A stretch of DNA of 64,000 bases, from contig NC_017586.1 of the NCBI RefSeq assembly GCF_000240165.1, forward strand, positions 4,725,228 through 4,789,227. The letters are read 5' to 3'. The position numbers and the translations under genes were made by a program. The notes under the pieces were generated by a model that was not told the origin of the DNA, made no database searches, and saw only the letters and a list, made by a program, of their open reading frames with translations. The DNA is from Streptantibioticus cattleyicolor NRRL 8057 = DSM 46488. Its GTDB lineage: Bacteria; Actinomycetota; Actinomycetes; Streptomycetales; Streptomycetaceae. Shown piece by piece: positions 49,043 through 57,644 of the stretch. Position 1 is the first letter of the stretch. Every line of letters starts with the position of its first letter.

Positions 49043-49600
49043 GTGATCGAAGAGACCCTCCTCGAAGCCGAGGAGAAGATGGAGAAGGCCGTCGTGGTCG
49101 CCAAGGAGGACTTCGCCGCGATCCGCACCGGGCGTGCGCACCCGGCGATGTTCAACAAGATCGTGGCCGAGTACTACGGCACCATGACGCCGATCAACCA
49201 GATGGCGTCCTTCTCGGTGCCGGAGCCGCGCATGGCGGTGGTGACCCCGTTCGACAAGAGCTCGCTGCGGGCCATCGAGACCGCGATCCGCGACTCCGAC
49301 CTGGGCGTCAACCCGACCAACGACGGCACCATCATCCGGGTGGTCTTCCCGGAGCTGACCGAGGAACGGCGCAAGCAGTTCATCAAGGTCGCCAAGGGCA
49401 AGGCCGAGGACGCCAAGGTCTCCATCCGCAGCGTCCGCCGCAAGGCCAAGGAGACCCTGGACAAGCTGGCCAAGGACGGCGAGGCCGGCGAGGACGAGGT
49501 CCGCCGCGCCGAGAAGGAACTCCAGGACGCCACCGACAAGTACGTGGCCCAGGTCGACGAACTGCTCAAGCACAAGGAAGCCGAGCTCCTCGAGGTCTGA
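49043..49600 (+). CDS. frr: Ribosome recycling factor
   Basis: 185 residues, the standard RRF length: three-helix bundle with [15 protein letters not shown] near the start, [19 protein letters not shown] in the beta/alpha/beta head, and the long C-terminal helices ending HKEAELLEV. Separates subunits after termination together with EF-G. GTG 49043 is chosen to match the usual [13 protein letters not shown] start; ATG 49040, one codon earlier, is equally near the AGGAG site. Its stop overlaps the cdsA start. Confidence 0.96.
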   Translation: MIEETLLEAEEKMEKAVVVAKEDFAAIRTGRAHPAMFNKIVAEYYGTMTPINQMASFSVPEPRMAVVTPFDKSSLRAIETAIRDSDLGVNPTNDGTIIRVVFPELTEERRKQFIKVAKGKAEDAKVSIRSVRRKAKETLDKLAKDGEAGEDEVRRAEKELQDATDKYVAQVDELLKHKEAELLEV

Positions 49601-50700
49601 TGAACGACTCTTCACGGGGAGCTCCGCCGGGCGCCGGCTACTGGGGAGCCCCCGAGCAGGCGCGTGCCGCCGGGGGGTTCCCCGCGGGGCAGGCGGAGGG
49701 TGCCGGGTACGACGGCGGCGGGGCGGCGCACACCGGGTACGTGCCGCCGTCCCCGGACGCCGTCGGCGCGGGACCGGCGTACCGGGCGGAGCACCCCGTG
49801 CCGGACGGCTCCGGCGGGCCGCGGCCGGAGGGCCGTCCCGCGCCGGGTGAGCCGGGGCCGGAGGGGCGGCCGGGCCGCGCCAAGAAGAAGGCGGGCCGCA
49901 ACCTGCCCGCCGCCATAGGGGTCGGCCTCGGCCTCGGCGCGGTCATCATCGCCTCGCTGTTCGTGGAGAAGACGGTCTTCGTCGGCGTCGTGGTGCTCGG
50001 CGTGGTCGTCGGGCTGTGGGAGCTGACCAGTCGGCTCGCCGAACGCAAGCGGATCCACGCCCCGTTGATCCCGCTCGCGGTGGGCGGCGCCGCGATGGTG
50101 GTGGCCGGCTACGTCCGCGGCGCGGAGGGCGCCTGGGTGGCGATGGCGCTCACCGCGCTGGCGGTGCTGGTGTGGCGGATGACCCAGCCGCCGCAGGACT
50201 ACCTCAAGGACGTCACCGCCGGGCTCTTCGCCGCGTTCTACGTACCGTTCCTGGCCACCTTCGTGGTGATGATGCTGGCCGCGCACGACGGTCCGTGGCG
50301 GGTCTTCGTCTTCCTGCTGCTCACCGTGGTCAGCGACACCGGCGCGTACGCGGTCGGCTGGCGCTTCGGCAACCACAAGCTGGCGCCGCGGATCAGCCCC
50401 GGCAAGACCCGCGAGGGGCTGGTGGGCGCGGTGGCCTTCGCCATGGCGGCCGGCGCGCTCTCCATGACGTACCTGATCGACGGCGGCCGGTGGTGGCAGG
50501 GGCTGCTGCTGGGACTGGCGGTCGCCGCCAGCGCCACCCTCGGCGACCTCGGCGAATCCATGATCAAGCGGGACCTGGGCATCAAGGACATGGGCACCCT
50601 GCTGCCCGGCCACGGCGGCATCATGGACCGCCTGGACTCCCTGCTGCCCACCGCCCCCGTGGTCTGGCTGCTGCTGGTGATCTTCGTCGGCGCGAGCTGA
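49600..50700 (+). CDS. cdsA: Phosphatidate cytidylyltransferase
   Basis: 366 residues. The first about 95 residues are Gly/Pro-rich cytosolic sequence, then about seven membrane helices and the CDP-diglyceride synthetase signature near the C-terminus ([20 protein letters not shown]). Makes CDP-diacylglycerol for phospholipid synthesis in the membrane. Starts on the last base of the frr stop (TGATG). The disordered N-terminus is longer than in E. coli, usual for actinomycetes. Confidence 0.96.
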   Translation: MNDSSRGAPPGAGYWGAPEQARAAGGFPAGQAEGAGYDGGGAAHTGYVPPSPDAVGAGPAYRAEHPVPDGSGGPRPEGRPAPGEPGPEGRPGRAKKKAGRNLPAAIGVGLGLGAVIIASLFVEKTVFVGVVVLGVVVGLWELTSRLAERKRIHAPLIPLAVGGAAMVVAGYVRGAEGAWVAMALTALAVLVWRMTQPPQDYLKDVTAGLFAAFYVPFLATFVVMMLAAHDGPWRVFVFLLLTVVSDTGAYAVGWRFGNHKLAPRISPGKTREGLVGAVAFAMAAGALSMTYLIDGGRWWQGLLLGLAVAASATLGDLGESMIKRDLGIKDMGTLLPGHGGIMDRLDSLLPTAPVVWLLLVIFVGAS

Positions 50701-50727
50701 CCCGTACCCCGCCACCGCCCCGCACCT

Positions 50728-50751
50728 GGCCCGCCGCACACGCGGCGGGCC
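50728..50751 (+). terminator. Terminator after cdsA
   Basis: GGCCCGCCGC (50728-50737) pairs perfectly with GCGGCGGGCC (50742-50751) around ACAC, followed by a TTGT run. Confidence 0.85.
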
Positions 50752-50783
50752 TTGTCGTACGGATCTGCGACACTGGACAAATC

Positions 50784-51890
50784 ATGCCTGCACCCGGAGA
50801 ACTGACCTTCGCCGCGCCGCGCGGCGCCAAGAAGCCGCCGCGGCACCTCGCCGACCTCGACCCCGCCGAGCGCCGCGCCGCCGTCGCCGAGCTGGGCGAG
50901 AAGCCGTTCCGCGCCAAGCAGCTGTCGCAGCACTACTTCGCGCGGTACGCCGACGACCCGGCGACCTGGACGGACATCCCGGCGGCGGCGCGGGGCGCGC
51001 TGGCCGAGGGGCTGCTGCCGGAGTTGATGTCGGTGGTGCGCCACGTCTCCTGCGACGACGACACCACGCGCAAGACGCTGTGGCGGCTCTTCGACGGCAC
51101 GCTGGTCGAGTCGGTGCTGATGCGCTACCCGGACCGGGTCACCATGTGCATCAGCTCGCAGGCCGGCTGCGGCATGAACTGCCCGTTCTGCGCCACCGGC
51201 CAGGCCGGGCTCACCCGCAACCTGTCCACCGCCGAGATCGTCCACCAGATCGTGGCGGGCATGCGGTCGCTGCGCGACGGCGAGGTGCCCGGCGGTCCGG
51301 CCCGGCTGAGCAACATCGTCTTCATGGGCATGGGCGAGCCGCTGGCCAACTACAACCGCGTGGTGGCCGCCATCCGCCGGCTCACCGACCCCGCGCCGGA
51401 CGGCCTCGGGCTCTCCCAGCGCGGCATCACCGTCTCCACCGTGGGCCTCGTCCCGGCCATGCTGCGCTTCGCCGACGAGGGCTTCAAGTGCCGGCTCGCG
51501 CTGTCGCTGCACGCCCCCGACGACGAGCTGCGCGACACCCTGGTACCGGTCAACACCCGCTGGAAGGTACGCGAGGTGCTCGACGCCGCCTGGCACTACG
51601 CCGAGGTCTCCGGCCGCCGGGTCTCCATCGAGTACGCGCTCATCCGCGACATCAACGACCACGCCTGGCGGGCCGACCTGCTCGGCCGCCTGCTCAAGGG
51701 CCGCCGCGCGCACGTCAACCTGATCCCGCTCAACCCCACCCCGGGTTCGAAGTGGACGGCCTCCAGCCCCGAGGACGAGAAGGCGTTCGTCCGCGCCCTG
51801 GAGGCGCACGGCGTGCCGGTGACGGTACGCGACACCCGCGGCCAGGAGATCGACGGCGCATGCGGCCAGCTGGCCGCTTCCGAGCGCTGA
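50784..51890 (+). CDS. rlmN: Dual-specificity 23S rRNA/tRNA adenine-C2 methyltransferase RlmN
   Basis: 368 residues, radical-SAM enzyme. The 4Fe-4S motif is CGMNCPFC (CxxxCxxC), and the C-terminal Cys that carries the intermediate lies in [21 protein letters not shown] and [11 protein letters not shown] are family marks. Methylates A2503 of 23S rRNA and A37 of some tRNAs. Stands between a terminator and the thiamine riboswitch, so probably its own unit. Confidence 0.97.
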   Translation: MPAPGELTFAAPRGAKKPPRHLADLDPAERRAAVAELGEKPFRAKQLSQHYFARYADDPATWTDIPAAARGALAEGLLPELMSVVRHVSCDDDTTRKTLWRLFDGTLVESVLMRYPDRVTMCISSQAGCGMNCPFCATGQAGLTRNLSTAEIVHQIVAGMRSLRDGEVPGGPARLSNIVFMGMGEPLANYNRVVAAIRRLTDPAPDGLGLSQRGITVSTVGLVPAMLRFADEGFKCRLALSLHAPDDELRDTLVPVNTRWKVREVLDAAWHYAEVSGRRVSIEYALIRDINDHAWRADLLGRLLKGRRAHVNLIPLNPTPGSKWTASSPEDEKAFVRALEAHGVPVTVRDTRGQEIDGACGQLAASER

Positions 51891-51943
51891 CCTGGCACTG
51901 ATATCGTCTGAACGCCCAAAAGTGAACACCTGATCCAATTCCG

Positions 51944-52033
51944 ACAGGGGAGCGCGCCAGCGCTGAGAGTGCGGCCGGCCACGCCACGCCGCAGACCCTC
52001 GAACCTGATCCGGGTAATGCCGGCGAAGGGAGT
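51944..52033 (+). promoter_or_regulatory. TPP (THI-box) riboswitch
   Basis: The thiamine pyrophosphate aptamer is recognisable by CTGAGAG (51963-51969) in the pyrimidine-sensor arm and by ACCTGATCCGGGTAATGC (52003-52020) in the diphosphate-sensor arm, closed by GGGGAGC at the front and GAAGGGAG at the end. The final purine run is also the ribosome site of the next gene (ATG 52040), so control is probably at translation initiation. TPP binding should turn the transporter off. Confidence 0.95.
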
Positions 52034-52039
52034 TCGGCC

Positions 52040-52666
52040 ATGACACCGGCCAATCCGCGACCGCGGCCCGATTCCGCGGCCACCACCACGCCCGCCCGCA
52101 CCAACCGCTGGCGCACCGTCGACATCGTGGTCGCCGCCGTCCTCGGCGCCGCCTTCGGCGTCATCTTCTGGGGCTGGAGCACTCTGTGGAACGGCCTGGC
52201 CAGCGCCATCCCGCTGCCCGCCCGCGGGGTGATCTACGGCGTGTGGCTGGTGCCCGCCGTCCTCGGCCCGCTGGTCATCCGCAAGCCCGGGGCCGGCATC
52301 TTCTGCGAACTGGTCGCCGCCAGCGTCGCCACCCTCTTCGGCTCCCCCTGGGGCCTGGTCACCCTCGCCTACGGGGTGCTCCAGGGCATGGCCGGCGAGT
52401 TCGGCTTCGCGCTCACCGGCTACCGCGTCTGGCGGTGGCCCACCGCGCTGGCCGGCGGCGCGCTCGCCGGGATCGCCGCCTCGCTGCTGGACAACGCGCT
52501 GTACTACGCCGCCAGCTCCACCGGCTGGCAGATCGCCTACGCCGCCCTGGTCACCGTCAGCTCCGCGGCCATCGCCGGCCTCGGCAGCCTCGCCCTCACC
52601 AGGTCGCTCGCCCAGACCGGGGTGCTCGACCCGTTCCCGTCCGGCCGCGAACGCGCCGCGGTCTGA
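52040..52666 (+). CDS. ykoE: ECF transporter substrate-binding (S) component, YkoE-like
   Basis: 208 residues, about six membrane helices after a 25-residue Pro/Thr-rich start. Length and the FWGWSTLWNGL, ARGVIYGVWLVPAVLGP and YGVLQGMAGEFGFAL segments match the YkoE family, S components for thiamine or its hydroxymethylpyrimidine precursor. Directly behind a TPP riboswitch and followed by ATPase and T-component genes, forming a complete ECF importer. Confidence 0.93.
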   Translation: MTPANPRPRPDSAATTTPARTNRWRTVDIVVAAVLGAAFGVIFWGWSTLWNGLASAIPLPARGVIYGVWLVPAVLGPLVIRKPGAGIFCELVAASVATLFGSPWGLVTLAYGVLQGMAGEFGFALTGYRVWRWPTALAGGALAGIAASLLDNALYYAASSTGWQIAYAALVTVSSAAIAGLGSLALTRSLAQTGVLDPFPSGRERAAV

Positions 52667-52687
52667 CGGCACTTCGGTGAGCACGGC

Positions 52688-54094
52688 ATGAGCACGGTAC
52701 GGCTGCGCGGCTTCGGACACCGGCACGCCGGACGCCGCCGCTGGGCGGTACGCGGCGTGGACCTGGAGATCGGCCACGGGGAACGGGTCGGACTCCTCGG
52801 CCCGTCCGGCGCCGGCAAGTCCACCCTGCTGGCCGCCCTGGCCGGACTGCTGCCGCCCGAGGCCGGCGACCGCGAGGGCACCGTCGAGATCGACGGCCGC
52901 GACCCGCGCGAGGCCCGCGAGCGCATCGGCATGGTCTTCCAGGACCCGCAGTCCCAACTGGTCATGGAACGCGCCGGGGACGACGTCGCCTTCGGCCTGG
53001 AGAACCGCGGCACGCCACCGGAGCGCATCCCCGCCCTCGTCGCCGAGGCGCTGCGCCGCGTCGGGTTCCGGTACGACGTACGGCGGCCCACCAGCGCGCT
53101 CTCCGGCGGCGAACAGCAACGCCTCGCCCTGGCCGGTGCCCTGGTCACCGGCCCCGGTCTGCTCCTGCTGGACGAGCCCACCTCCAACCTCGACCCGGCC
53201 GGCGCCGCCCTCGTCCGCGAGGTGCTGGCCGGGCTGGACGGCACCACCCAACTCGTCGTCGAGCACCGGATCGCCGAACTCGCCCCGCAACTGGACCGGA
53301 TCGTCGTCCTCGAACCGGGCGGCGGCGTCCGCGCCGACGGCCCGCCCGAAGCGGTCTTCGCCGAACACGGTGAACGCCTCGCCGCCGAGGGCGTCTGGGT
53401 GCCCGGCCACCCGCTGCCCGCCCACCCCCCGGCCGGCGCCGCCGGCCCCGAACTGCTGCGTACCCGTTCCCTCGGCCACCGCCCGGTCTTCGAACGGCTC
53501 GCCGACACCGCGGTCCAGGCCGGCGAGGCGCTCGCCGTGGTCGGCCCCAACGGCGCCGGCAAGTCGACCCTCGCCCTCCTGCTGGGCGGCCTGCTCGCCC
53601 CCACCGACGGACGGGTGGCCGCCACCGCCGAACTCGCCGGCCCCGACGCCGCCCGCCCCCCGCACCGCTGGCGCCCCCGCGTGCTCGCCGGACGCATCGG
53701 CTCCGTCTTCCAGAACCCCGAGCACCAGTTCGTCACCGCCCGGGTACGGGACGAACTCACCCTCGGCGCCGGCGATCCGGCCCGCGCCGACGAACTCCTC
53801 GTCCGCCTACGGCTGGACGCCCTCGCCGAGGCCAACCCGCACACCCTCTCCGGCGGCGAACAACGCCGGCTCTCGGTGGCCACCGCGCTCGCCGCCGCCC
53901 CCCGCCTCCTCGTCCTGGACGAACCCACCTTCGGCCAGGACCGCCGCACCTGGACCGAACTGGTCGCCCTCCTCGCCGGCCTGCGCGACGAAGGCCACGG
54001 CATCGTCGCCGTCACCCACGACCCCGACTTCACCACGGCACTCGCGGCCCGTGAACTCCGGCTCGGCGCGGCGCGGTTGGAGGTGTCCCGGTGA
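52688..54094 (+). CDS. ykoD: ECF transporter ATPase with two ABC domains (YkoD-like)
   Basis: 468 residues with two fused ABC ATPase domains. First: Walker A GPSGAGKST (about 39-47) and LSGGEQQR; second: Walker A GPNGAGKST (about 286-294) and LSGGEQRR; both with DEPT Walker B ends. Drives the thiamine-precursor importer. ATG 52688 lies 21 bp after ykoE and its stop overlaps the T-component start in GTGA. Confidence 0.95.
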   Translation: MSTVRLRGFGHRHAGRRRWAVRGVDLEIGHGERVGLLGPSGAGKSTLLAALAGLLPPEAGDREGTVEIDGRDPREARERIGMVFQDPQSQLVMERAGDDVAFGLENRGTPPERIPALVAEALRRVGFRYDVRRPTSALSGGEQQRLALAGALVTGPGLLLLDEPTSNLDPAGAALVREVLAGLDGTTQLVVEHRIAELAPQLDRIVVLEPGGGVRADGPPEAVFAEHGERLAAEGVWVPGHPLPAHPPAGAAGPELLRTRSLGHRPVFERLADTAVQAGEALAVVGPNGAGKSTLALLLGGLLAPTDGRVAATAELAGPDAARPPHRWRPRVLAGRIGSVFQNPEHQFVTARVRDELTLGAGDPARADELLVRLRLDALAEANPHTLSGGEQRRLSVATALAAAPRLLVLDEPTFGQDRRTWTELVALLAGLRDEGHGIVAVTHDPDFTTALAARELRLGAARLEVSR

Positions 54095-54858
54095 TCAACC
54101 GTGCCGCGCCCATCGCCGACCCCGCCGCGCCGCTGGCGCGGCGGAACCCGGTGGCCAAACTGGTCGCCGCCGCGGTCGTCGCGCTCGCGCTCGTGCTCAG
54201 CCTGGACCCGGTGGCGCCCGGCATCGCCTTCGGCGTCGAACTGGCCGTCGTACCGTTCTTCGGCATCCGCTACCCCGTACTCGCCCGGCGCGTCTGGCCG
54301 TTGCTGCTGGGCATCGTCGGCGCCGTGGTCACGCTCTTCCTCTTCGCCACCGACCGGCAGCACATCCTCACCTCCGCCCTGGCGCTCGCCCTGCGCCTGC
54401 TGGCCGTCGCCCTCCCCGGCGTCCTCGCCTTCGCCACCACCGACCCCACCGACCTGGCCGACGCGCTCATCCAGAACGCCAAGGTCCCCCCGCGGTTCGC
54501 CATCGGCACGCTGGCCGCCTGGCGGCTCGTCCCCCTCCTCGGCGACGAATGGCGCCTCATCCACCACGCCCGCCGCGCCCGCGGCGTCGACCCCGGCCGC
54601 AACCCCCTCGCCCACCTCCGCCTCTTCGCCTCCGCCTCCTTCACCTTGCTCGTCGGCGCGATCCGCCGCGGTACGCGTCTCGCCACCGCGATGGACGCCC
54701 GCGGCTTCGACGCGGGCACCCCCCGCACCAGCGCGCGCCGCGTCCCCTTCGGCGTGGCCGACGCCCTACTGATCGCCGCCGCGACCGGTGCCGCCGCGCT
54801 GGCGGTCGGAGTGAGCGTGTGGACAGGCGAGTTCCGCCCGATCTTCACCGCCCCCTGA
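54091..54858 (+). CDS. ykoC: ECF transporter T component (YkoC-like)
   Basis: 255 residues, about five membrane helices. The two coupling-helix motifs that touch the ATPases are visible: ARRARGVDPG and AMDARGFD. Links the S component to the ATPase pair. GTG 54091 overlaps ykoD. The gene ends 40 bp before the large dispersed repeat, with no terminator-like hairpin of its own. Confidence 0.94.
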   Translation: MINRAAPIADPAAPLARRNPVAKLVAAAVVALALVLSLDPVAPGIAFGVELAVVPFFGIRYPVLARRVWPLLLGIVGAVVTLFLFATDRQHILTSALALALRLLAVALPGVLAFATTDPTDLADALIQNAKVPPRFAIGTLAAWRLVPLLGDEWRLIHHARRARGVDPGRNPLAHLRLFASASFTLLVGAIRRGTRLATAMDARGFDAGTPRTSARRVPFGVADALLIAAATGAAALAVGVSVWTGEFRPIFTAP

Positions 54859-54898
54859 CGGTTCGCCCGCGCGGGTCCGCTACGCGCTGGCGGTCAGC

Positions 54899-55505
54899 GG
54901 GTTCGCTCGCGCTGGTGGTCAGCCATTACTCCGTGGCCCGGTTCGCCCGGTTCGGGGTGCCGGGGTGGCCCCCGTTCGCCCCTGCCCGGTGGGGGGTTGG
55001 GGTGGGTTTTTGGTCTGGTTCGGCACGGGGTGGCTTCGCCTATGCGTCGTACGGGGTCGGGGGCGCGCCGGGGGTGACTCCTCGCTCCAGGTATCCGCCA
55101 CAGCTTGGCTCCGGCTACTGGGTCGCTGCGGGGACACCCCCGACACACCCCCTTGCGCCGTCGTGCGGGTGCCTCTCTTCGCGGGTGGGGGTGAGTAAGG
55201 AGGTTGGGGTCACCCCGATCTCCTTCTCACCCCCTCCGTGCCGCAGCGCGGAACGCAACAGAACGGGGGCGTGCAGGGGTGTCCCCGCAGCGACCCAGCG
55301 GGGCGGCGGAGAGCCGACGACGAAACGTGGAGCGAGGAGTCACCCCGGAGGGCCCCCGGAAACCAAGGCAGACAGTGCGCACCCCGCACTGTACGAACAC
55401 AGCCACGGGTGGGCGGGGGAAGCATCAGTGACGCCAGCCACGACGAGACGGGGGGCCGGGGGCGCCCCGAGGAGGTAATGGCTGACCGCCAGCGCGAGCG
55501 AACCC
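54899..55505 (+). repeat. Dispersed MITE-like element, full copy B1
   Basis: 607 bp with terminal inverted repeats of 31 bp: 54899-54929 against the complement of 55475-55505, one mismatch (a T in place of C at the 18th position). Inside are a second inverted pair (about 55072-55139 and 55272-55346, containing the GGGTCGCTGCGGGGACACCCC-type block) and a central palindrome (55189-55232). The same sequence occurs inverted and shortened at 8566-9045. No transposase or plausible protein is encoded. A partial extra end (CGCTGGCGGTCAGC, 54885-54898) precedes it. The whole spacer 54859-55641 holds no gene. Confidence 0.88.
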
Positions 55506-55667
55506 TCACCCCGGAGGGCCCCCGGGAACCCAGGAAGACAGTGCGCACCCCGCGCTATACGCGTACAGCCACGGGTGGGCGGGGGGAAGCATCAGTGACG
55601 CCAGCCACGACGAGACGGGGGGCCGGGGGCGCCCCGAGGAGTCAATGGCTGACCGCCAGCGCGAGCG
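55506..55667 (+). repeat. Tandem partial copy B2 of the element, entering the permease gene
   Basis: A direct repeat of 55340-55500, about 167 bp downstream and about 90% alike by eye, beginning TCACCCCGGAGGGCCCCCGG and ending in the same terminal repeat (AATGGCTGACCGCCAGCGCG at 55644-55663). The last part is inside the minus-strand permease gene and encodes its C-terminal residues ALAVSH and the stop. Confidence 0.85.
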
Positions 55668-56706
55668 CGGCCGCTTTGGGGAGGACGGCCACCACCACGA
55701 CGGCCGAGGTCAGCGCGAGCGCGCGCACAAGCAGGGCACGGCGCAGCACCCCCACCGTCGCCCCAGCCTCCCGCAGGGAAACCGTCACCGCCCGCCTCGC
55801 CTCCCTCGCCTCCGTCGTCGCCGCTGCCGCCGCCGTCACCGCCGCGGCCAGCACGATCGCGGCACCCACGGTGGTGAAAGGGGTCGCGTACGGCGCCGGG
55901 ACAGCGGCCGGGACGGCGCACACCACCGTGGCGAGCACGGCGAAGGGGCGGCCGAGATGCCCCGCCTCGGCCTGCAGGGTGCGGCCGGAGATCAGCCGAA
56001 GGGCGCCGGGCCGCCGCCAGGACAGCAGGCGCCCGCACAGGTGCACCAGTCCCGGCCCGGCCGTCACCACCCCGACGGCGGCCAGCACCCACCCGGCCAG
56101 CGCCAGCGGCGGGACCCCGCCGAGGTGGCCGGGGAGCGGCAGGGCGGATACGCGCGGCGGGCGGCGGGCGGCGTACCCGGCGACGGCCGACCCGGCGAGG
56201 GCCGCCGCGCAGCCCCAGCCGAGCGCGGCCGGGGCGGCCGGACGCCGGCGGCGCGGACGTACCGCCACCGCGGAGGCCACCGCCGACGTCAGCGGCGCGG
56301 CCAGCAGCAACGTGGCCACCCCGGCGGCCGGCAACCGGGCCGCCTCGTGCGCCCGCGCCACCCCGGCGAGGGCGACCGCGCTGCCCAGGGCGGCGGTGAC
56401 CGCGGTGGCGAGGGCGGCGGGGAGCGCCGGGCGTCCGCGGCCGACCCGGGCCACCGCCGGGTGCGCGGGGTGGCGGCTGCCGTGGTCGGCCCGGCTCACC
56501 GCGCCCGCCAGGTAGGCCAGCGCCGCCAACGGCACCGCGCACCACGCCAGCCGCAGCGCCGAGGCGGCGGTGTCCTCCGGGTGGCGTACCGCGTTCCCGA
56601 GCGCGGCGAGCAGCAGCAGCCCGGTGCCGGCCGCCACGGCCAGCAGGACCAGCCGCCGCAGCAGGGCGGAGGGACGCGGACGCAGGATCAGTCGCAGATG
56701 GAGCAT
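55642..56706 (-). CDS. ABC transporter permease-like membrane protein with element-derived end
   Basis: 354 residues, about eight to ten hydrophobic segments, very rich in Ala/Val/Leu/Arg. No sequence-specific motif was recognised; position 52 bp after an ABC ATPase gene on the same strand makes it the likely membrane partner. FtsX/MacB-type permeases are larger, so the class is uncertain. The last codons (ALALAVSH and TGA) come from the terminal repeat of the neighbouring element, so the original C-terminus may have been longer or different. Substrate unknown. Confidence 0.7.
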   Translation of the reverse strand: MLHLRLILRPRPSALLRRLVLLAVAAGTGLLLLAALGNAVRHPEDTAASALRLAWCAVPLAALAYLAGAVSRADHGSRHPAHPAVARVGRGRPALPAALATAVTAALGSAVALAGVARAHEAARLPAAGVATLLLAAPLTSAVASAVAVRPRRRRPAAPAALGWGCAAALAGSAVAGYAARRPPRVSALPLPGHLGGVPPLALAGWVLAAVGVVTAGPGLVHLCGRLLSWRRPGALRLISGRTLQAEAGHLGRPFAVLATVVCAVPAAVPAPYATPFTTVGAAIVLAAAVTAAAAATTEAREARRAVTVSLREAGATVGVLRRALLVRALALTSAVVVVAVLPKAAALALAVSH

Positions 56707-56758
56707 GACGTGGCGCCTTCGCAGCGGATGTCGTGACGGGCGGTGCGCCGCACGGGCC

Positions 56759-57487
56759 TCACGCGGAGGTCACGCACGGGGCCGTACCCTCCTGCGCCGG
56801 TCCGGCGGGCCCCGCGTCGAGCAGGCCGTCGAGGATCGGGACGGTGCGGTCGGCGTACCGGGCGGCCTCGGGGTCGTGGGTGGCGAGCACCACGGTGATC
56901 CGGTGGGTGCGGGCGGCGGTGGTCAGGGCGCGTAGCACGTGGGCCTGGTCGGGGCGGTGCAGCGGGGCGGTGGGCTCGTCGGCGAAGAGCACGTCGGGCA
57001 CGGTGACCAGGGCGCGGGCGACGGCGACGCGCTGGCGCTGGGACTGCAGGAGGTCGGCCGGGCGGCGGCGGGCGAGCGGGGCGACGTCGAGCCGTTCGAG
57101 CCATTCGTCGGCGGCGCGGCGGGCCGTCCGGTAGGAGGCGCCGCGCAGCAGCAGCGGCAGCGCCGCGTTCTCCCGCGCGGTCAGCTCCGGCACCAGGCCG
57201 GGGACGGGGCCGACCCAGCCGAACCGGTCGCGCCGCAGCCGTTCACGGGCGCCACGGGAGCGGCTGTGCAGCGGCGTGCCGTCGAACCACACCTCGCCGG
57301 CCTCCGGGCGCAACTGGCCGGACAGACAGGCCAGCAGCGTGGACTTGCCGGCTCCGCGGGGGCCGAGGACGGCCAGGATCTCACCGGGCGGCACGCCCAC
57401 CGTGGCGCCGAGCAGCGCGGGGGAGCCCTGGTGCGAGCAGCGCAGCCCGCGGGCCCACAGCAGGTGGTTGCCGGGCGGCGCCGTCAT
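56759..57487 (-). CDS. ABC transporter ATP-binding protein with degenerate signature
   Basis: 242 residues. Walker A LGPRGAGKST (41-50), Walker B VLFADE (166-171) and the switch His in ATHD are intact. The signature that should read LSGGQ is LQSQR (147-151), the Q-loop Gln is replaced (WVGPVPGLVP, 91-100), and the D-loop is APLHRPD. Folding as a MacB/LolD-like exporter ATPase is likely, but ATP-driven transport may be altered. ATG 57487 has GGAGG seven bases upstream. Pairs with the downstream membrane protein. Confidence 0.85.
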   Translation of the reverse strand: MTAPPGNHLLWARGLRCSHQGSPALLGATVGVPPGEILAVLGPRGAGKSTLLACLSGQLRPEAGEVWFDGTPLHSRSRGARERLRRDRFGWVGPVPGLVPELTARENAALPLLLRGASYRTARRAADEWLERLDVAPLARRRPADLLQSQRQRVAVARALVTVPDVLFADEPTAPLHRPDQAHVLRALTTAARTHRITVVLATHDPEAARYADRTVPILDGLLDAGPAGPAQEGTAPCVTSA

Positions 57488-57644
57488 GCGGGTACCTCCG
57501 CTCGTCCGTCCGTTCGTCCTCACCGGGGCGAACGAGCCGGGGGCGGATCGGTTACCGCGCGCACGGGCCCCGTGCCGTCCGTTCGGGGGAGGACGGCGGC
57601 ACGGGGCCCGCGGGTCAGGGAGGGATCGCGTCGCGCGAGGGGGG

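Noticed and set aside
55238-56515. Plus-strand reading frames across the second element and the permease gene
   Set aside because: Composition is that of the repeat and of an antisense shadow; no start signal or recognisable protein. No transposase could be found in any frame of either element copy.
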